From: Chaenocephalus aceratus
Lineage: Eukaryota > Chordata > Actinopteri > Perciformes > Channichthyidae
Direction of reading: 5' to 3'
NCBI GenBank assembly: GCA_023974075.1
Contig: CM043791.1
Span: 18,616,299 to 18,680,298, forward strand
DNA: 64,000 nucleotides
The translations under genes and the position numbers were made by a program. This document shows positions 1 through 55,533 of the stretch, piece after piece (position 1 is the stretch's first letter; each line of letters starts with the position of its first letter). Below the pieces are notes generated by a model. The model did no database searches. It had not been told where the DNA came from and saw only the letters and a program-made list of their open reading frames with translations.

Positions 1-21
1 TCAGAAGCAACGATGTCAACC

Positions 22-129
22 AACAACTTCACGGCGTATACTGCCACCCGACGTCCCCGGCCGGAAGTCCCCGACTCCGGGGACTTCCGGCCGGGGACGT
101 CGGGTGGCAGTATACGCCGTGAAGTTGTT
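22..129. repeat. perfect 52-bp-arm palindrome with 4-nt loop
   Basis: Bases 22-73 and 78-129 are exact reverse complements (arms start AACAACTTCACGGCG and end AAGTCCCCG), separated by ACTC. The arms are GC-rich and would form a very stable hairpin. It lies downstream of ubr4 exon 93, inside the gene. It could be a small foldback element or an inverted-duplication artefact. Confidence 0.9.
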
Positions 130-472
130 TGCGGCCTGCCAGTAAACCCAAAGCAGAAGAAGAAAAAGTGACGCCAGGGGCTTCATTTGCGTAATCCTCC
201 CTCAGGAACTTATTCCGGTGTGAACGCGATCGGCTCATAGTTTCAAGGGGGAACTAAGTGCTGGGAACTAAGAGCTGGGTACTAAGTACGGCAAAGTACT
301 TGGTGTGAAAGCGGCTAAGCAGTAATATCCAAACACTCAGATTAACACAACATCTGTCTGAAATCAGCCTGGTTTGATATGCAACACATCTTTGTAACAA
401 GTGTTTTTTCTATCCATTAAGACCTAAACATTATGCATTATTAAAATTGAGATAAAGTGAAGTGGTGCCCAC
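130..472. other. ubr4 intron 93, repeat-like sequence
   Basis: No exon recognised. Bases 252-289 hold nearly three copies of a 14-bp unit (AACTAAGTGCTGGG, AACTAAGAGCTGGG, TACTAAGTAC). The sequence just after the palindrome looks like part of the same mobile or foldback unit. Confidence 0.5.
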
Positions 473-44654
<44,182 letters not shown>

Positions 44655-45621
44655 CTTGAAATCCAATGTAAAAACTAGCTGATGGTAGAAGACACCGTGA
44701 AAGTAAATCAGAGGGGGCGCTGTCAACTGTCAGCCCAACATCCCATCCAAACATTTACACAGAGTGTATACGAAACAGTTTTTAATCCCACTATTAATAA
44801 AGGTGTATAATACTATTAATAGAAGCTTCCAAATATACACAGTATAATTAAATATGGCCTTTATCCATATACAAATCACGCACATGTAATTCATGTTCCC
44901 ATTGAACTACTCTACAGTGTTCTTTTTATTATTGTATTGTTTGATTTAAGTAATGGATATTTGAACATCATTACATGTCTATTAAATGTGTTTTTTTTTA
45001 TCATATGCAATAATCAATTTGAAGACAGCACCTTTAAAAAAAAATGCACATTTGTTTCTGCAATTTATTATATTATAGGCTAAGTTGCAAGTAAAAATCA
45101 ATGCCAGTTCGTATCTGCTAACTACCTTTTATTTTGAACCATATGGGAGTTGAGTGTTAACAGATTAATACATTGAACTATACAATTGAACTATAGGCTC
45201 CACTTCCATGTATGATCAAAGTGACAAGGCAGTTCCTTGAACTTGGCATTTTAAATAAATTGCAACTTATTAATAAAACCTTTTTTTAAACATATTTGTT
45301 TAGTACCAGTACCATTATAAAGACAATCTCTATTTATTCAACATATATATTGAATGTGAGTATTAGGTCAACGTCATTTTGGTGTCTGCAAAAGTAAGTG
45401 ACAGTACTTTCACCATTTTTGTAGAATGACTCATCAGATGAAATGTAAACATCTTCATGGTCACTGGCTGCAATGGATGTATAATATGAGGTCACTGCAT
45501 TACACCAACCGCCCTACAGGGGGCAGCACGTCTCAGGCACCAGACTTGAAGGAAGCCAGTCCACTTCCGATTTCCTCGTTTTGCTCCCCCTCTTGAAGAG
45601 CAAGCTAATGCTATTGCTGCA
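44655..45621. promoter_or_regulatory. divergent ubr4/emc1 promoter interval
   Basis: The 967 bases between the ubr4 ATG (minus) and emc1 ATG (plus) hold both 5' UTRs and, by position, both promoters. The centre is AT-rich with no TATA box at a convincing distance from either start. Two CTCF-core-like strings lie at the edges: AGGGGGCGCTG at 44712-44723 and CCTACAGGGGGCAGC at 45513-45527. Nothing else recognisable. Confidence 0.6.
45513..45527 (+). promoter_or_regulatory. CTCF-core-like motif upstream of emc1
   Basis: CCTACAGGGGGCAGC fits the vertebrate CTCF core (CCASYAGRKGGCRSY) except for two positions. It lies about 95 bp before the emc1 ATG. Motif match only; binding is not shown. Confidence 0.35.
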
Positions 45622-45634
45622 ATGGCAAAGCTAA
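45608..45634 (+). other. short uORF overlapping the emc1 start codon
   Basis: An ATG 14 bases before the emc1 ATG opens an 8-codon frame (MLLLQWQS, stop TAA) that runs across and past the emc1 start in another frame. Its context is weak (C at -3) while the emc1 ATG has G at -3 and +4, so leaky scanning should allow emc1 translation. It matters only if transcription starts upstream of 45608. Confidence 0.5.
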
Positions 45635-48600
45635 TTTGGTTGTGCCTGAATTTTGTCATTTTATGCAGCACTGTCGGGGCTGTGTTTGAGGATCAAGTAG
45701 GCAAATTTGACTGGTAAGAGGAGTCTACAAAATAATCAAATATGTGTGCTATTTTGAACCATGTTTTAATGAAAAAATGCTAATGCTAACACCTGTCACA
45801 GCCACAAGCTGCGACCCGGCTTGTTTAGGGTGGACTTTGTGTGAGAGAAAGGCCTTTTAAAAAAATCATACAATACATGTTATTTACCAGCTGCAGATGT
45901 AGTAATTCTGAGCTCCAGTAAGCTAAATTACTTATAGTAAATGTGTTAGATATTGATTTCTATGCATTTGAAAAGCTTTGAATCAATCTGATAATAACCA
46001 TCATAAAGTCCAACAAAAAGTCCTTTCTTCTTTTCTTTCCTTTCCTTGGTAAATCCAATGGGATTTGATCAATTTTGGGACTCAACCTTTGCTTTTACAT
46101 ATAATGTGTATCTATATTGTTGACCTTCTGACTGGTTGTTTTCTGTCTTTTGATTTCCAGGAGGCAGCAGTATGTTGGCAAGGTTATTTTTTCGAATTTT
46201 GACGCACAGTCGCAGTCATCCAAAAAGGTTATCGTGGCAACAGAGAACAATGTTTTTGCTTCCCTTAACATCAGGACTGGAGAACTCTGTGAGTATTTTG
46301 TATTTGCAACTGAAAAGTACATAAAGACCACCCGCCTCTCAGTTGAAATGCCTTGTGTTCTTATATTAATACCAGTTAATTGTCTGTTACAGTCTGGCGA
46401 CATGTAGATGCGATTGGGCCGGAGGGAAAAATCGATGCTCTTCTGCACCATGGACAAGGTGATTTTGTCATAGCAGTTAAGCCTACATAGCATTTAGTTC
46501 CCCAATTGAAAGCAAATAACAAATGTAACTGTTCTTGTCTCCTAGATGCGTTGCTGGTTGTTGGTGATGGCCGTCTGCTGCGCTCCTGGGAGATAAATAT
46601 TGGTGGTTTGAACTGGGAGATTGTGCTGGATTCTGGCAGGTGATTACCGCCTTGATTTTCACTTGTTACTGTAGGTCTAAAAATGGTCTTTTATTGATCC
46701 GATGATAACTGCTTTTGTTCTGCATTTTAGTTTCCAGTCGGCTTGTTTAATTGGACAGCAAGACATCGTGAAGCATGTGGCTGTTTTAAAGAAAACTGCC
46801 ATCTCTCTCCATTACCTCTCTAATGGTCATCAAAAATGGATAGAAAATCTACCAGAAAGGCAAGTGGACCTGTTTCTTTCTAATGTGGTTGGTTAACGCA
46901 TATGAATACAAGCATTAACCATAACATGATGCAGAACATTGAAAAATGTAGTATTTCAGCAATAGAAGTATCTGGTATAAATAAGCAAGATATATTTGCA
47001 TTATAAAAAATGTTAAACTGTCGGTCTTTCTTTCCAAACAAACAGTGAAACCGTGGATTACCAGTCAGTGTATTCTGGTGGAAATGGTGAGGTGTATGTC
47101 CTGGGAACCGTTCCCCATTCCCACATTGCAATTGTTGTTTACAGTTTGGATGACGGAGAGATAATCAGACAGGTAATCTTGATTTATACAGTAGTTACAG
47201 TATATAAATGCTTCGTATAAATGATTTATTATATATATATTTTCTTTTTTTATTATTTTTATAATACTTAGAGGAAATAAATAAAACACACTTTTTTGGA
47301 ATGCTACAAGGGAAGCTGTACTGTTGCAATATGCTTAATAAAGTCCCCTCTTTGCTTGTGTTGCCTCCAGTTCTCAGTGGAAGCTCCGTGGCTGTCTAAC
47401 ATACAGGCCAGCTGTGCAGTGATCGGTGAGGGCATGTTGACGTGCGCGGACTCTGCCACCGTATCCATGTACATGCTGGACTTGGAAACACAGACAGAGA
47501 TGAGCCAGATCCCCTTGCAGGTAACTACAAGAAAATAAACGTTCTATACTAGAATTACCATGCTTTTCCTTTTCTCTGGTTAGGATAGGACTCCATTCAT
47601 CTCTAACTTCTCTGTATATCTCCACCGACGCAATGGAACTGTCTCTGTTTACATGTACTTATTTTTCTCTGTGTAAATGTTTTACAATTTTCTTCTTCTA
47701 GTCACTGGGACTTGAAGTCACTCCTGGTTTCCAGCCAGTACTGAGGTCCACTCAGCCCAACGCAGCTCGTCCTCCGCTGTCGGAGTTCTTCCTTCAAGTT
47801 GGGCCAGAACAACACCTGCTCCTCCAGCTCAACGATGGTCAGATAGTTACTCTGAGGGATTTCAATCCTGTAAGTAACTGTTTCTCTACCTTGCACTTCT
47901 CTCGTGCATGATTAGGTTTCTGACAATTATAATCCTGACCACTTAGATATATATTTTATTTTCCAGGGATGATATTAGTTTTGTATAGCCGGTTAGATAT
48001 AGATTTAGAGATAAACGTATGGCAACAAACAGATATACACAGTACACAAAAACTTCATGTATATTTTTTCCTAGTTTTTGACAAAATTTGCCAGACGAAA
48101 TGTTTTTTCCCATTTTTTGACCAAATGTTGTATAATGTTAGAAAACTGCCAGGCTGTCTGTGAAGCCGAAGTTCCAGTTTTGTATGTCTTAGTGTCCTTC
48201 TTGTTGAGCATTGATGCCATTGTTTTTGGTGTATTATATAAAAAAAATGGGCAGATTCAATGGGACTTTCTGATGTAATACAATTGTTAATCTAAGAAAC
48301 AGTGGTAAAGTGTTGTTGACTAATTTGTCATGATTCCCAGGCCTTGTTGGTTTCATTTGCCACCACTGGAGAGAAGACTATTGCTGCTGTCATGTCACCC
48401 AAGAATACAACTGTGAGTAATTGTGAAATCATACATTCAGACTTCTTAAGCATTGGGTTTACCATCTACTATTAGCAAGCTATGGTTTGAATATCAGCGG
48501 GTACTAACGTCTTATTTATCTCTTTGTGTGCTTGATGCAAGTGTTATAACTTTCAGATTCAGAATCCCTTTATTCCTTCAGGGAAATAAAATGTTCTGTT

Positions 48601-51600
48601 AATTTTGACAAACCAATGTGTGTTGACCTAAAACTAAGAAGTATTTTATTATTCATGCGAGTATCTTCTTTCTTCCACACAGGCTTGCAGTGTTAACCTG
48701 TTCAGTGCAGAATCAGGGCGCAGACTTCTGGACACAACACTGATTTTTCCTTTGGATCCCAATGGTGGCAAACCTGAGGAGGTGAGTCAGCAATTTAATC
48801 TTGGTGAATCTCCAGTGTCTTTTACATCCGAGTGAGCAATTCATTGAGGATCCATGTTTCCTTTACCGGAATTTCAATCTGATTAAACATGCAGTGTTTT
48901 TCTTTTTATAATTCAAAACATTTTTGTTCTTTTGTTTCAGCTGTATGTACAAGCATTCCTTAAGAAAGACGACTCTGTTGGCTACAGGGTCATGGTGCAG
49001 ACAGAAGACCACACACTCACTTTCATTCAGCAGCCAGGTATGTATATATAAAAACCATGAAGTTTTGTTAGTGTTAATACAAAAACTGACAAAAAATGTT
49101 ACCTGAGGTGTTTGCATGCACAGGTGTCGGCCAAGGTGTGTTTTTAGATTCTACCACTAAGAGGCACCAAAGTCCAAACAATTTCGAATTCCTGCTCGTA
49201 GTTAAAAAATAATCTTACCTTTTTTTCCACGTTGTTGTTTGGCCAGACCCCACAAAAAGTCATATCTTGACATTTTGCTTTTTAATATGTATAAGAAAGA
49301 AGGAATTGCTCTTCAATACAGCTGTTGTCAGGAGCTGGGTTATATAGTTTGTAAGGAGCCTTCCCTTCATTGTGTTTACTGTTGAGATCAATTATTTAAT
49401 TTTTCCAATAGTAAAAAGAGACTGGTAAATCCATACTTTAACTCCTGATAGCATTAGGGGAAATTCTACTTCTTAATCATCATGAACACCGGCAACATCC
49501 AGCCGTCAGTCAGTTTTCATAATGTACGCACAAACAGGAGGGGAAGGAAAATGTGTCGTAATTGACGGAAAGCGTCAACGCAAACGGCATACAGCGGCAG
49601 GGTGTGTAAAGAAGAATGAATGATTACAGAACAATAAGGAGTGTTGTTTTCCAGGGCGTGTGATGTGGACCAGAGAGGAGGCCCTGTCAGATGTGGTGAC
49701 AATGGAAATGGTGGATCTGCCTCTCACAGGAACGCAGGCAGAGCTGGAGGGCGAGTTTGGCAAAAAGGCTGGTAAATGTCAAACCAGAACCCCTTCATAT
49801 GTACTCCTCCTGGTGTACCGCTTTAAGTACTAATCTCTGCCAGTATTTTATTTTTTTAAGTTTTCACTGCAGTAATTATTAAAATGTTTTCCATGTCCCA
49901 GAAGCTTATGGCAGCTTTGCAATTCCTTATCTAAGGGATTTTATGCCTAGTTGGTTTATCATTTTGAGATTTTCCACTCCTATAGAACTAAATAATTTAA
50001 TCCACTGAATTGTTGCTTTTACTTTTCCCTCCCTTCAACTGCTCTGCACCTGCCATTAATAATCCATGTTGTAGTTTTGTCGCTACAGGCTTGCTGGCCT
50101 GGTAAACACAGATCTTTCTGGTGTGTTCACTTGGTTGCTATTTGCTTCATTTTCTTTTGTCTTTGTCCTGTTTCTATCGCTTCGCTTGGATTCAGCTATT
50201 CAAGGTAACACACCCAACTGCTTTTCTAAAATAAAATGTATTAATGGCTTTTGTTTGACTGTTGTTGACTGAAAACACCTCTCCATATCTACTGAGCATT
50301 TATTTTAATCATTTATTTCTACAAAACCAGATTGTTTTATTAATGATGTGAGAAATAAGCTGCTTAACTTTTATTTTATAGTGTTATATTGAGCTACAAA
50401 CTACTGTTATTGTAATGAAATTCGCCTGTGCTTTGCTTGCAATAACAATACAACCAAGTCAAGCTGTAATTTCCCGCCCACTGACAGTCATTAATCAGCG
50501 TCCTTTCTCTCTGTAATTCGTCTAGACGGCCTGTTTTCCATGGTGCTCAAGCGGCTCTCCTCTCAGCTCATCCTGCTGCAGGCGTGGATCAGCCACCTCT
50601 GGAAGCTCTTCTACGATGCGCGCAAGCCTCGCAGTCAAGTCAAAAACGAAGTGACCATTGAGAACCTCTCCAGAGACGAGTTCAACCTGCAGAAGATGAT
50701 GGTCATGGTTACTGCATCTGGGAAGGTACAGGACTAAAGCTTTGACGCAGTTACTATGATTCAGAGGAGATGATGTGTGCTGCACATTTGTTGTCAAGCC
50801 AAGATTATTGCGTCTATAGTCAGGCATGCCTAAAGTGAAATCAAGCAATAATAAAAGGACTCCATCAGGCTTTTCTTAAACACTAATGTTTTCCCTTTTG
50901 CTGTTTTCTGTGAAGCTTTTCGGGATTGACAGCAAGACCGGCACTATTGTATGGAGGCACTACTTGGACAACATCCCAGCTAATGCAGCTTTCAAACTGA
51001 TGGTGCAACGGACCACTGCACACTTCCCTCATCCGCCTCAGTGCACTCTGCTCATCAAAGACAAGGTATCTAATGACAAAAGCTCTGTGGGTAGATCATA
51101 TTATCTTAAAACAAATAAAGCAAATTACCTCACTGTGAAATTGGCAGATCCTTGCTTACTTTTGTACCTTGGTGAGGCGTCAACAGATATCACTTTACAT
51201 TTCTACTGAGCATGCATTATACCAGGAAAAATCTAAGTGGGTTTTTAGGCAGGCAAATGCTGAATACTGTTTTGTGTATTTATTTATGGCATTGTCTTCT
51301 ATTTTCTTCCATCAGGACACAGGCCTGGCCACACTCCATGTATTTAATCCCATCTTTGGGAAGAAGAGTCACGTCACCCCCCCTGCTATGCCTCAGCCGA
51401 TCCTCCAGTCCCTCATGCTGCCTGTCATGGACCAGGATTACGCTAAGGTCCTGCTCCTCGTTGATGACCAGTACAAGGTGAGTGGCAGACTCTGAACCTC
51501 CTTACTCGCCAGATCAACATCAAAGACACAGATATTGTTCAACACGTGACTTTGTTCATTTCTTCCCCAGGTCTCTGCTTTCCCCTCTACCAAGAACGTC

Positions 51601-54405
51601 CTGCAGCAGCTCCAGGAGATAGCCTCAACCATTTTCTTTTATCTTGTTGACTCCAGCCAGGGAAGACTTTCTGGCTACAGGCTGCGAACGGCAAGTTAAA
51701 CCTTTGTTTTTACTGCTAAATGATTTCACTGTTTTTTCACATGAAGATTCAGGAGTTTTGGACACGTTTTAAAAAGCATCCAGCCACCACTAGCCTTCAG
51801 CTTTTGGCTGCCATATTTTCATTGGTAATAATTGCATTGATAACTTTTCTCTTTATTTTGGTAATGAAACATGTTCAAAACGCTTAATTCATTGTAATAA
51901 TTCATATATTTGGAGTTTGAAGATATATAGCACTAAAATATATTCTGAATATTTTTGAATATGTATGAACCATGACATTTCTACCTAAATCACAGATGAA
52001 TGGCAACAATAATACATCTTTTGTATTTATTTTTCGCTCTCAGGACTTGTCGACCGAGCTGATCTGGGAGGTGGTGGTCCCAACAGAGGTGCAGAAGATT
52101 GTGTCGGTCAAAGGGAAGAGGCCCAACGAGCACGTGCACTCCCAGGGCCGAGTAATGGGAGACCGTAGTGTCCTCTATAAGGTGCGATGGCTTCCCCTGA
52201 AAACTCACTTGTGGTTTGGAAGAAGTGTTGAGAGGGTTTGAAAATGAGTCACTCCTTGTCTTTTGACATAGACTGAAAACTCATCTTTCCTAGAAATACT
52301 GCACCTCGTGTCACTCTTTCCCTGGTGAATCATATCCTCTCCCCACCACTGACTCTGAGTAACAATAACACATCTTGTTTTCTTGTGTTTTGGTGCTTCA
52401 CCTCCCTTCTTTAGTTCCTGCATGATCTATGAAATGAACAATACGAAACTCTAAAGCTCTGTCACAGGTTAATGCAACTGCAAGGTTCATTACAACCCGC
52501 AATACTCAACATGTCTGTGACACACACATCATTCTCATGTCTTTCCCACTCTTAGAGCTTTATTGGTGGTTCTCACGGTCAGGGACAAGATGAGCCAGAG
52601 ACATCCATAAAATGTGTATTTCTCCACTGTGATTAAGAAGCTGAACTGGGTTTCATGTCATTTCTTACAGTACCTCAACCCCAATCTCCTGGCGGTGGTG
52701 ACTGAGAGCACCGACACGCATCCGGAGCGCAGCTTCATGGGGATCCTCCTGATCGATGGAGTAACCGGACGCATCATCCACGAGGCGGTTCAGAGGAAGG
52801 CCAAAGGACCCGTGCATATTGTGCACTCTGAAAACTGGGTGGTGGTGAGTAGGGCTGCTGCATTTTGGTATAATCCCAATTATTTTTACTCTATATTGAC
52901 AATTATTCAACACGATAACTAGTTCACTTTAAAACTTCATACATGTATTTAACTTAAATAAATATATAATTAACTGTGTATTTCCTTGAACTTTGAATAT
53001 AAAAAACTAATAAATAAAAACAATTCATGTAAAAATGAACTAAAATCATGTTATCAAAATGATACAAAGAATGTATATCTTAAGTTTTGTGATTTTATTA
53101 AAAATGTTGGGGTTCTTGTACGATATTGGCTCACTGCAGCTGTATTAGCAGCCACACTGTAGTCATCCACTGAGCACATTAATAAAAACATGTTGAAGGT
53201 GAAAAAGACTGGTGTTTTGTGGGTGATGTCTTCTGATTGTGTCTGTTTGACTCTGCAGTACGAATACTGGAGCACCAAGTCCCGCAGGAACGAGTTCTCT
53301 GTGATCGAGCTGTATGAAGGCACGGAGCTGTACAACAGCACCGTGTTCAGTTCACTGGATCGACCCCACGCTCCTCAGGTGCTTCAGCAGTCCTACATCT
53401 TCCCCTCCTCCATTTCTACCATGGAGGCCACACTGACTGAGAAGGGCATCACCAGCCGCCACCTGCTCAGTAAGTCACAGCGAGGCTTATGGGCTGTAGA
53501 GTGTCACTGTTTCAGAGAAACAAACCTTTCGAACTATTTTCAGCCTCTTTAAATATGTTTCTTTGTTATAGTTGGTTTGCCATCAGGAGGGATTTTGTCA
53601 TTACCCAAGATGTTCCTGGACCCTCGGAGGCCAGAAATAGTAACGGAGCAAAGCCGGTACGTCCCTCAGTCAGGCATGGTTTCAAACATTTCAATTACTT
53701 GTATTTATTTTTTTCGGTCTAACTTGTTGAGTTGATCTTTCCAGAGAAGAGAACCTGATTCCGTACGCACCAGAGCTGCTGATCCGCTCAGAGTGGTTCA
53801 TCAACTACAACCAGACGGTGACAAGAGTGCGAGGAATTTACACCGCCCCCTCTGGACTGGAGTCCACCTGCCTGGTGAGTCTGCCATTACGATGCTAACA
53901 AACAGATTATATGATGATATCCACGGTTGGAAGGCATTTCTTGATTTTTGGAACTGTTTAGCCTATTAAAAGATATTGAATGATTTAATGGAAAATATTG
54001 TTTTTCCAGAAGTGCCACTGTGTGCCTGAATTTAAATGATGTGTTATCTTCTATAAGCTTATCTCAGTCGCTGTTGACAGTACTTCATGATAAGTGCTTT
54101 ATTACTGGTTTTGAAAGCCACGGGCAGAATATCATTTTAACACCACACTGAGACAAAATTAGTTATCTTCCCTTTGGGTAATTTAAACCTAAATATGCCA
54201 TGTTCTTCTTTTTTTTCCCTTGTAGGTGGTGGCATATGGACTGGACATTTACCAGACTCGTGTGTATCCCTCAAAGCAGTTTGACGTACTAAAAGACGAT
54301 TACGACTACATGCTGATCAGCAGCGTTCTCTTAGCTCTTTTCTTCGCCACCATGATCAGCAAACGCCTGGCAGAAGTCAAACTGCTCAACCGGGCCTGGC
54401 GGTAA
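45622..54405 (+). CDS. emc1: ER membrane protein complex subunit 1 (EMC1), complete
   Basis: EMC1 is the largest EMC subunit: a type I membrane protein with luminal beta-propellers that helps insert and stabilise membrane proteins in the ER. Exons: 45622-45713, 46161-46288, 46393-46458, 46546-46639, 46731-46859, 47046-47172, 47371-47520, 47702-47869, 48341-48412, 48683-48781, 48941-49037, 49655-49771, 50196-50204, 50526-50725, 50916-51065, 51316-51477, 51571-51690, 52044-52181, 52671-52844, 53259-53469, 53572-53656, 53745-53874, 54226-54405. Sum 2,898 nt, 965 residues plus TAA, all phases consistent. Signal peptide about residues 1-19 ([20 protein letters not shown]), then [17 protein letters not shown], a family hallmark. 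The C-terminal domain ends in one membrane helix ([15 protein letters not shown]) and the tail KLLNRAWR. About 28 residues shorter than human, mostly a Ser-rich luminal loop near residues 342-350. Introns 5 and 17 use GC donors; exon 13 is a 9-base microexon. Confidence 0.97.
52849..53110 (+). mobile_element. hAT-like end fragment in emc1 intron 19
   Basis: AGGGCTGCTGCATTTTGGTA begins directly after the emc1 exon 19 donor GTGAGT and resembles the left end of the element at 39329. The AT-rich sequence after it is similar in style; no right end or target duplication is clear. Confidence 0.4.
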
Positions 54406-54657
54406 AGTGAACGTCGCAATCCCATCTCTTACAGCCGAGGCTGCTCGAAGGACCTCAGCCAGGGGAGATGAGGCACTGAGGCCGTGCCTGAAGAAAAACA
54501 CAGGCCAGAGATCAACAATGCCCATAAGAACTGCAGGGAAGGGGCGGGGGGTGGGACGAGGGATTAATATAGGTTTTATGTGTTTATTTTTTAACTTATT
54601 TTGCAAGCACATGGAATTTCATAGTAAGAATAACTGTTTTTGTGCCATGTCGTTTTG

Positions 54658-54663
54658 ATTAAA
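54658..54663 (+). promoter_or_regulatory. emc1: candidate emc1 polyadenylation signal (ATTAAA)
   Basis: ATTAAA lies 253 bases after the emc1 stop codon and is followed by T-rich sequence. It is the first common poly(A) hexamer variant downstream. An AATAAA further on (about 55976) is an alternative. Confidence 0.45.
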
Positions 54664-55527
54664 TGTTTAACAAATAACTAATTATTTTTGAATGAATCAG
54701 ATTTGAATTTATTAAATTGTGGAGTTTGGAAATAACCACACATGTGAAATTTAGATGCTTAAGCAATGTTAGTTTTTTTTTTTAAGATTGTTTGACATTT
54801 CTGCTTCATGATAACACTCTAAAGGAGAGGTCAAAGATAAAAGAGAACGAAGACGTGAGCATTATTTTTTTTATTAGAATGATCGTGATACCCAAAAGTG
54901 ACTTGTTGATAACAAATTAACTGAACTGTATGAAATGTTAGCAGATAATGCAGAAAGGACCAGAAATAGTTCATTGTGCTTTTCTGAAGATTGGCAATGT
55001 CCTTCTGGTGTCAACATCACATGCTTCACAAAGGAAAATGACCAGCTTTTATTTTACGTACATCAATCCTCCTGATTGGTGTGAGAAGTTTTGATCCGAT
55101 CTCAGCTAGATTTGATGCTCCATTAAAATTTGTTTCAGAAATATGGTTTGTGTTTTGGTTTTTCCCAAGTCTTCAGAAAGTGCAAAAATTGTTGGTTTCT
55201 TCCAAAATGTTCGATTTAGGTCAGAAATAATTCTTTCTAAATCATGGTGTATATATTGCTTATTTAACTATTGCCCCTCTATTTGTTATCGTGATTATTT
55301 TTGATCTCATAAAAGCAGGACACATTTGCATCAACAGTCGTTTCCTTCCCAGTTATGGCATTCTTCAATGATGTTATAGGGCAATAACACTGGTATAATT
55401 AAGAGGTGATATGTTAGCCTGCCTTCCAAAAGCAAAGTGTATGAGCTTTGAATGGTTAAATCACTAAAGATTCAAGTGTCAGGTGTACATAAAATACATT
55501 GAGCGTGTCATAGAATGAATAAGTTAT

Positions 55528-55533
55528 TTTATT
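55528..55533 (-). promoter_or_regulatory. errfi1: candidate errfi1 polyadenylation signal
   Basis: TTTATT on the plus strand is AATAAA on the minus strand, about 1.2 kb downstream of the errfi1 stop. A 3' UTR of this size fits an immediate-early type gene. Other AT-rich hexamers exist nearby, so assignment is tentative. Confidence 0.4.

Noticed and set aside
46860..46866. Sequencing error or frameshift in emc1 exon 5
   Set aside because: The protein is continuous if the donor is GC, and the rest of the donor (AAGT) is a perfect match, so a GC-AG intron is simpler.
48553..48595. LINE 3' tail fragment (CCCTTTATTCCTTCAGGGAAAT)
   Set aside because: Resembles a common fish LINE tail but too short and without boundaries to annotate.
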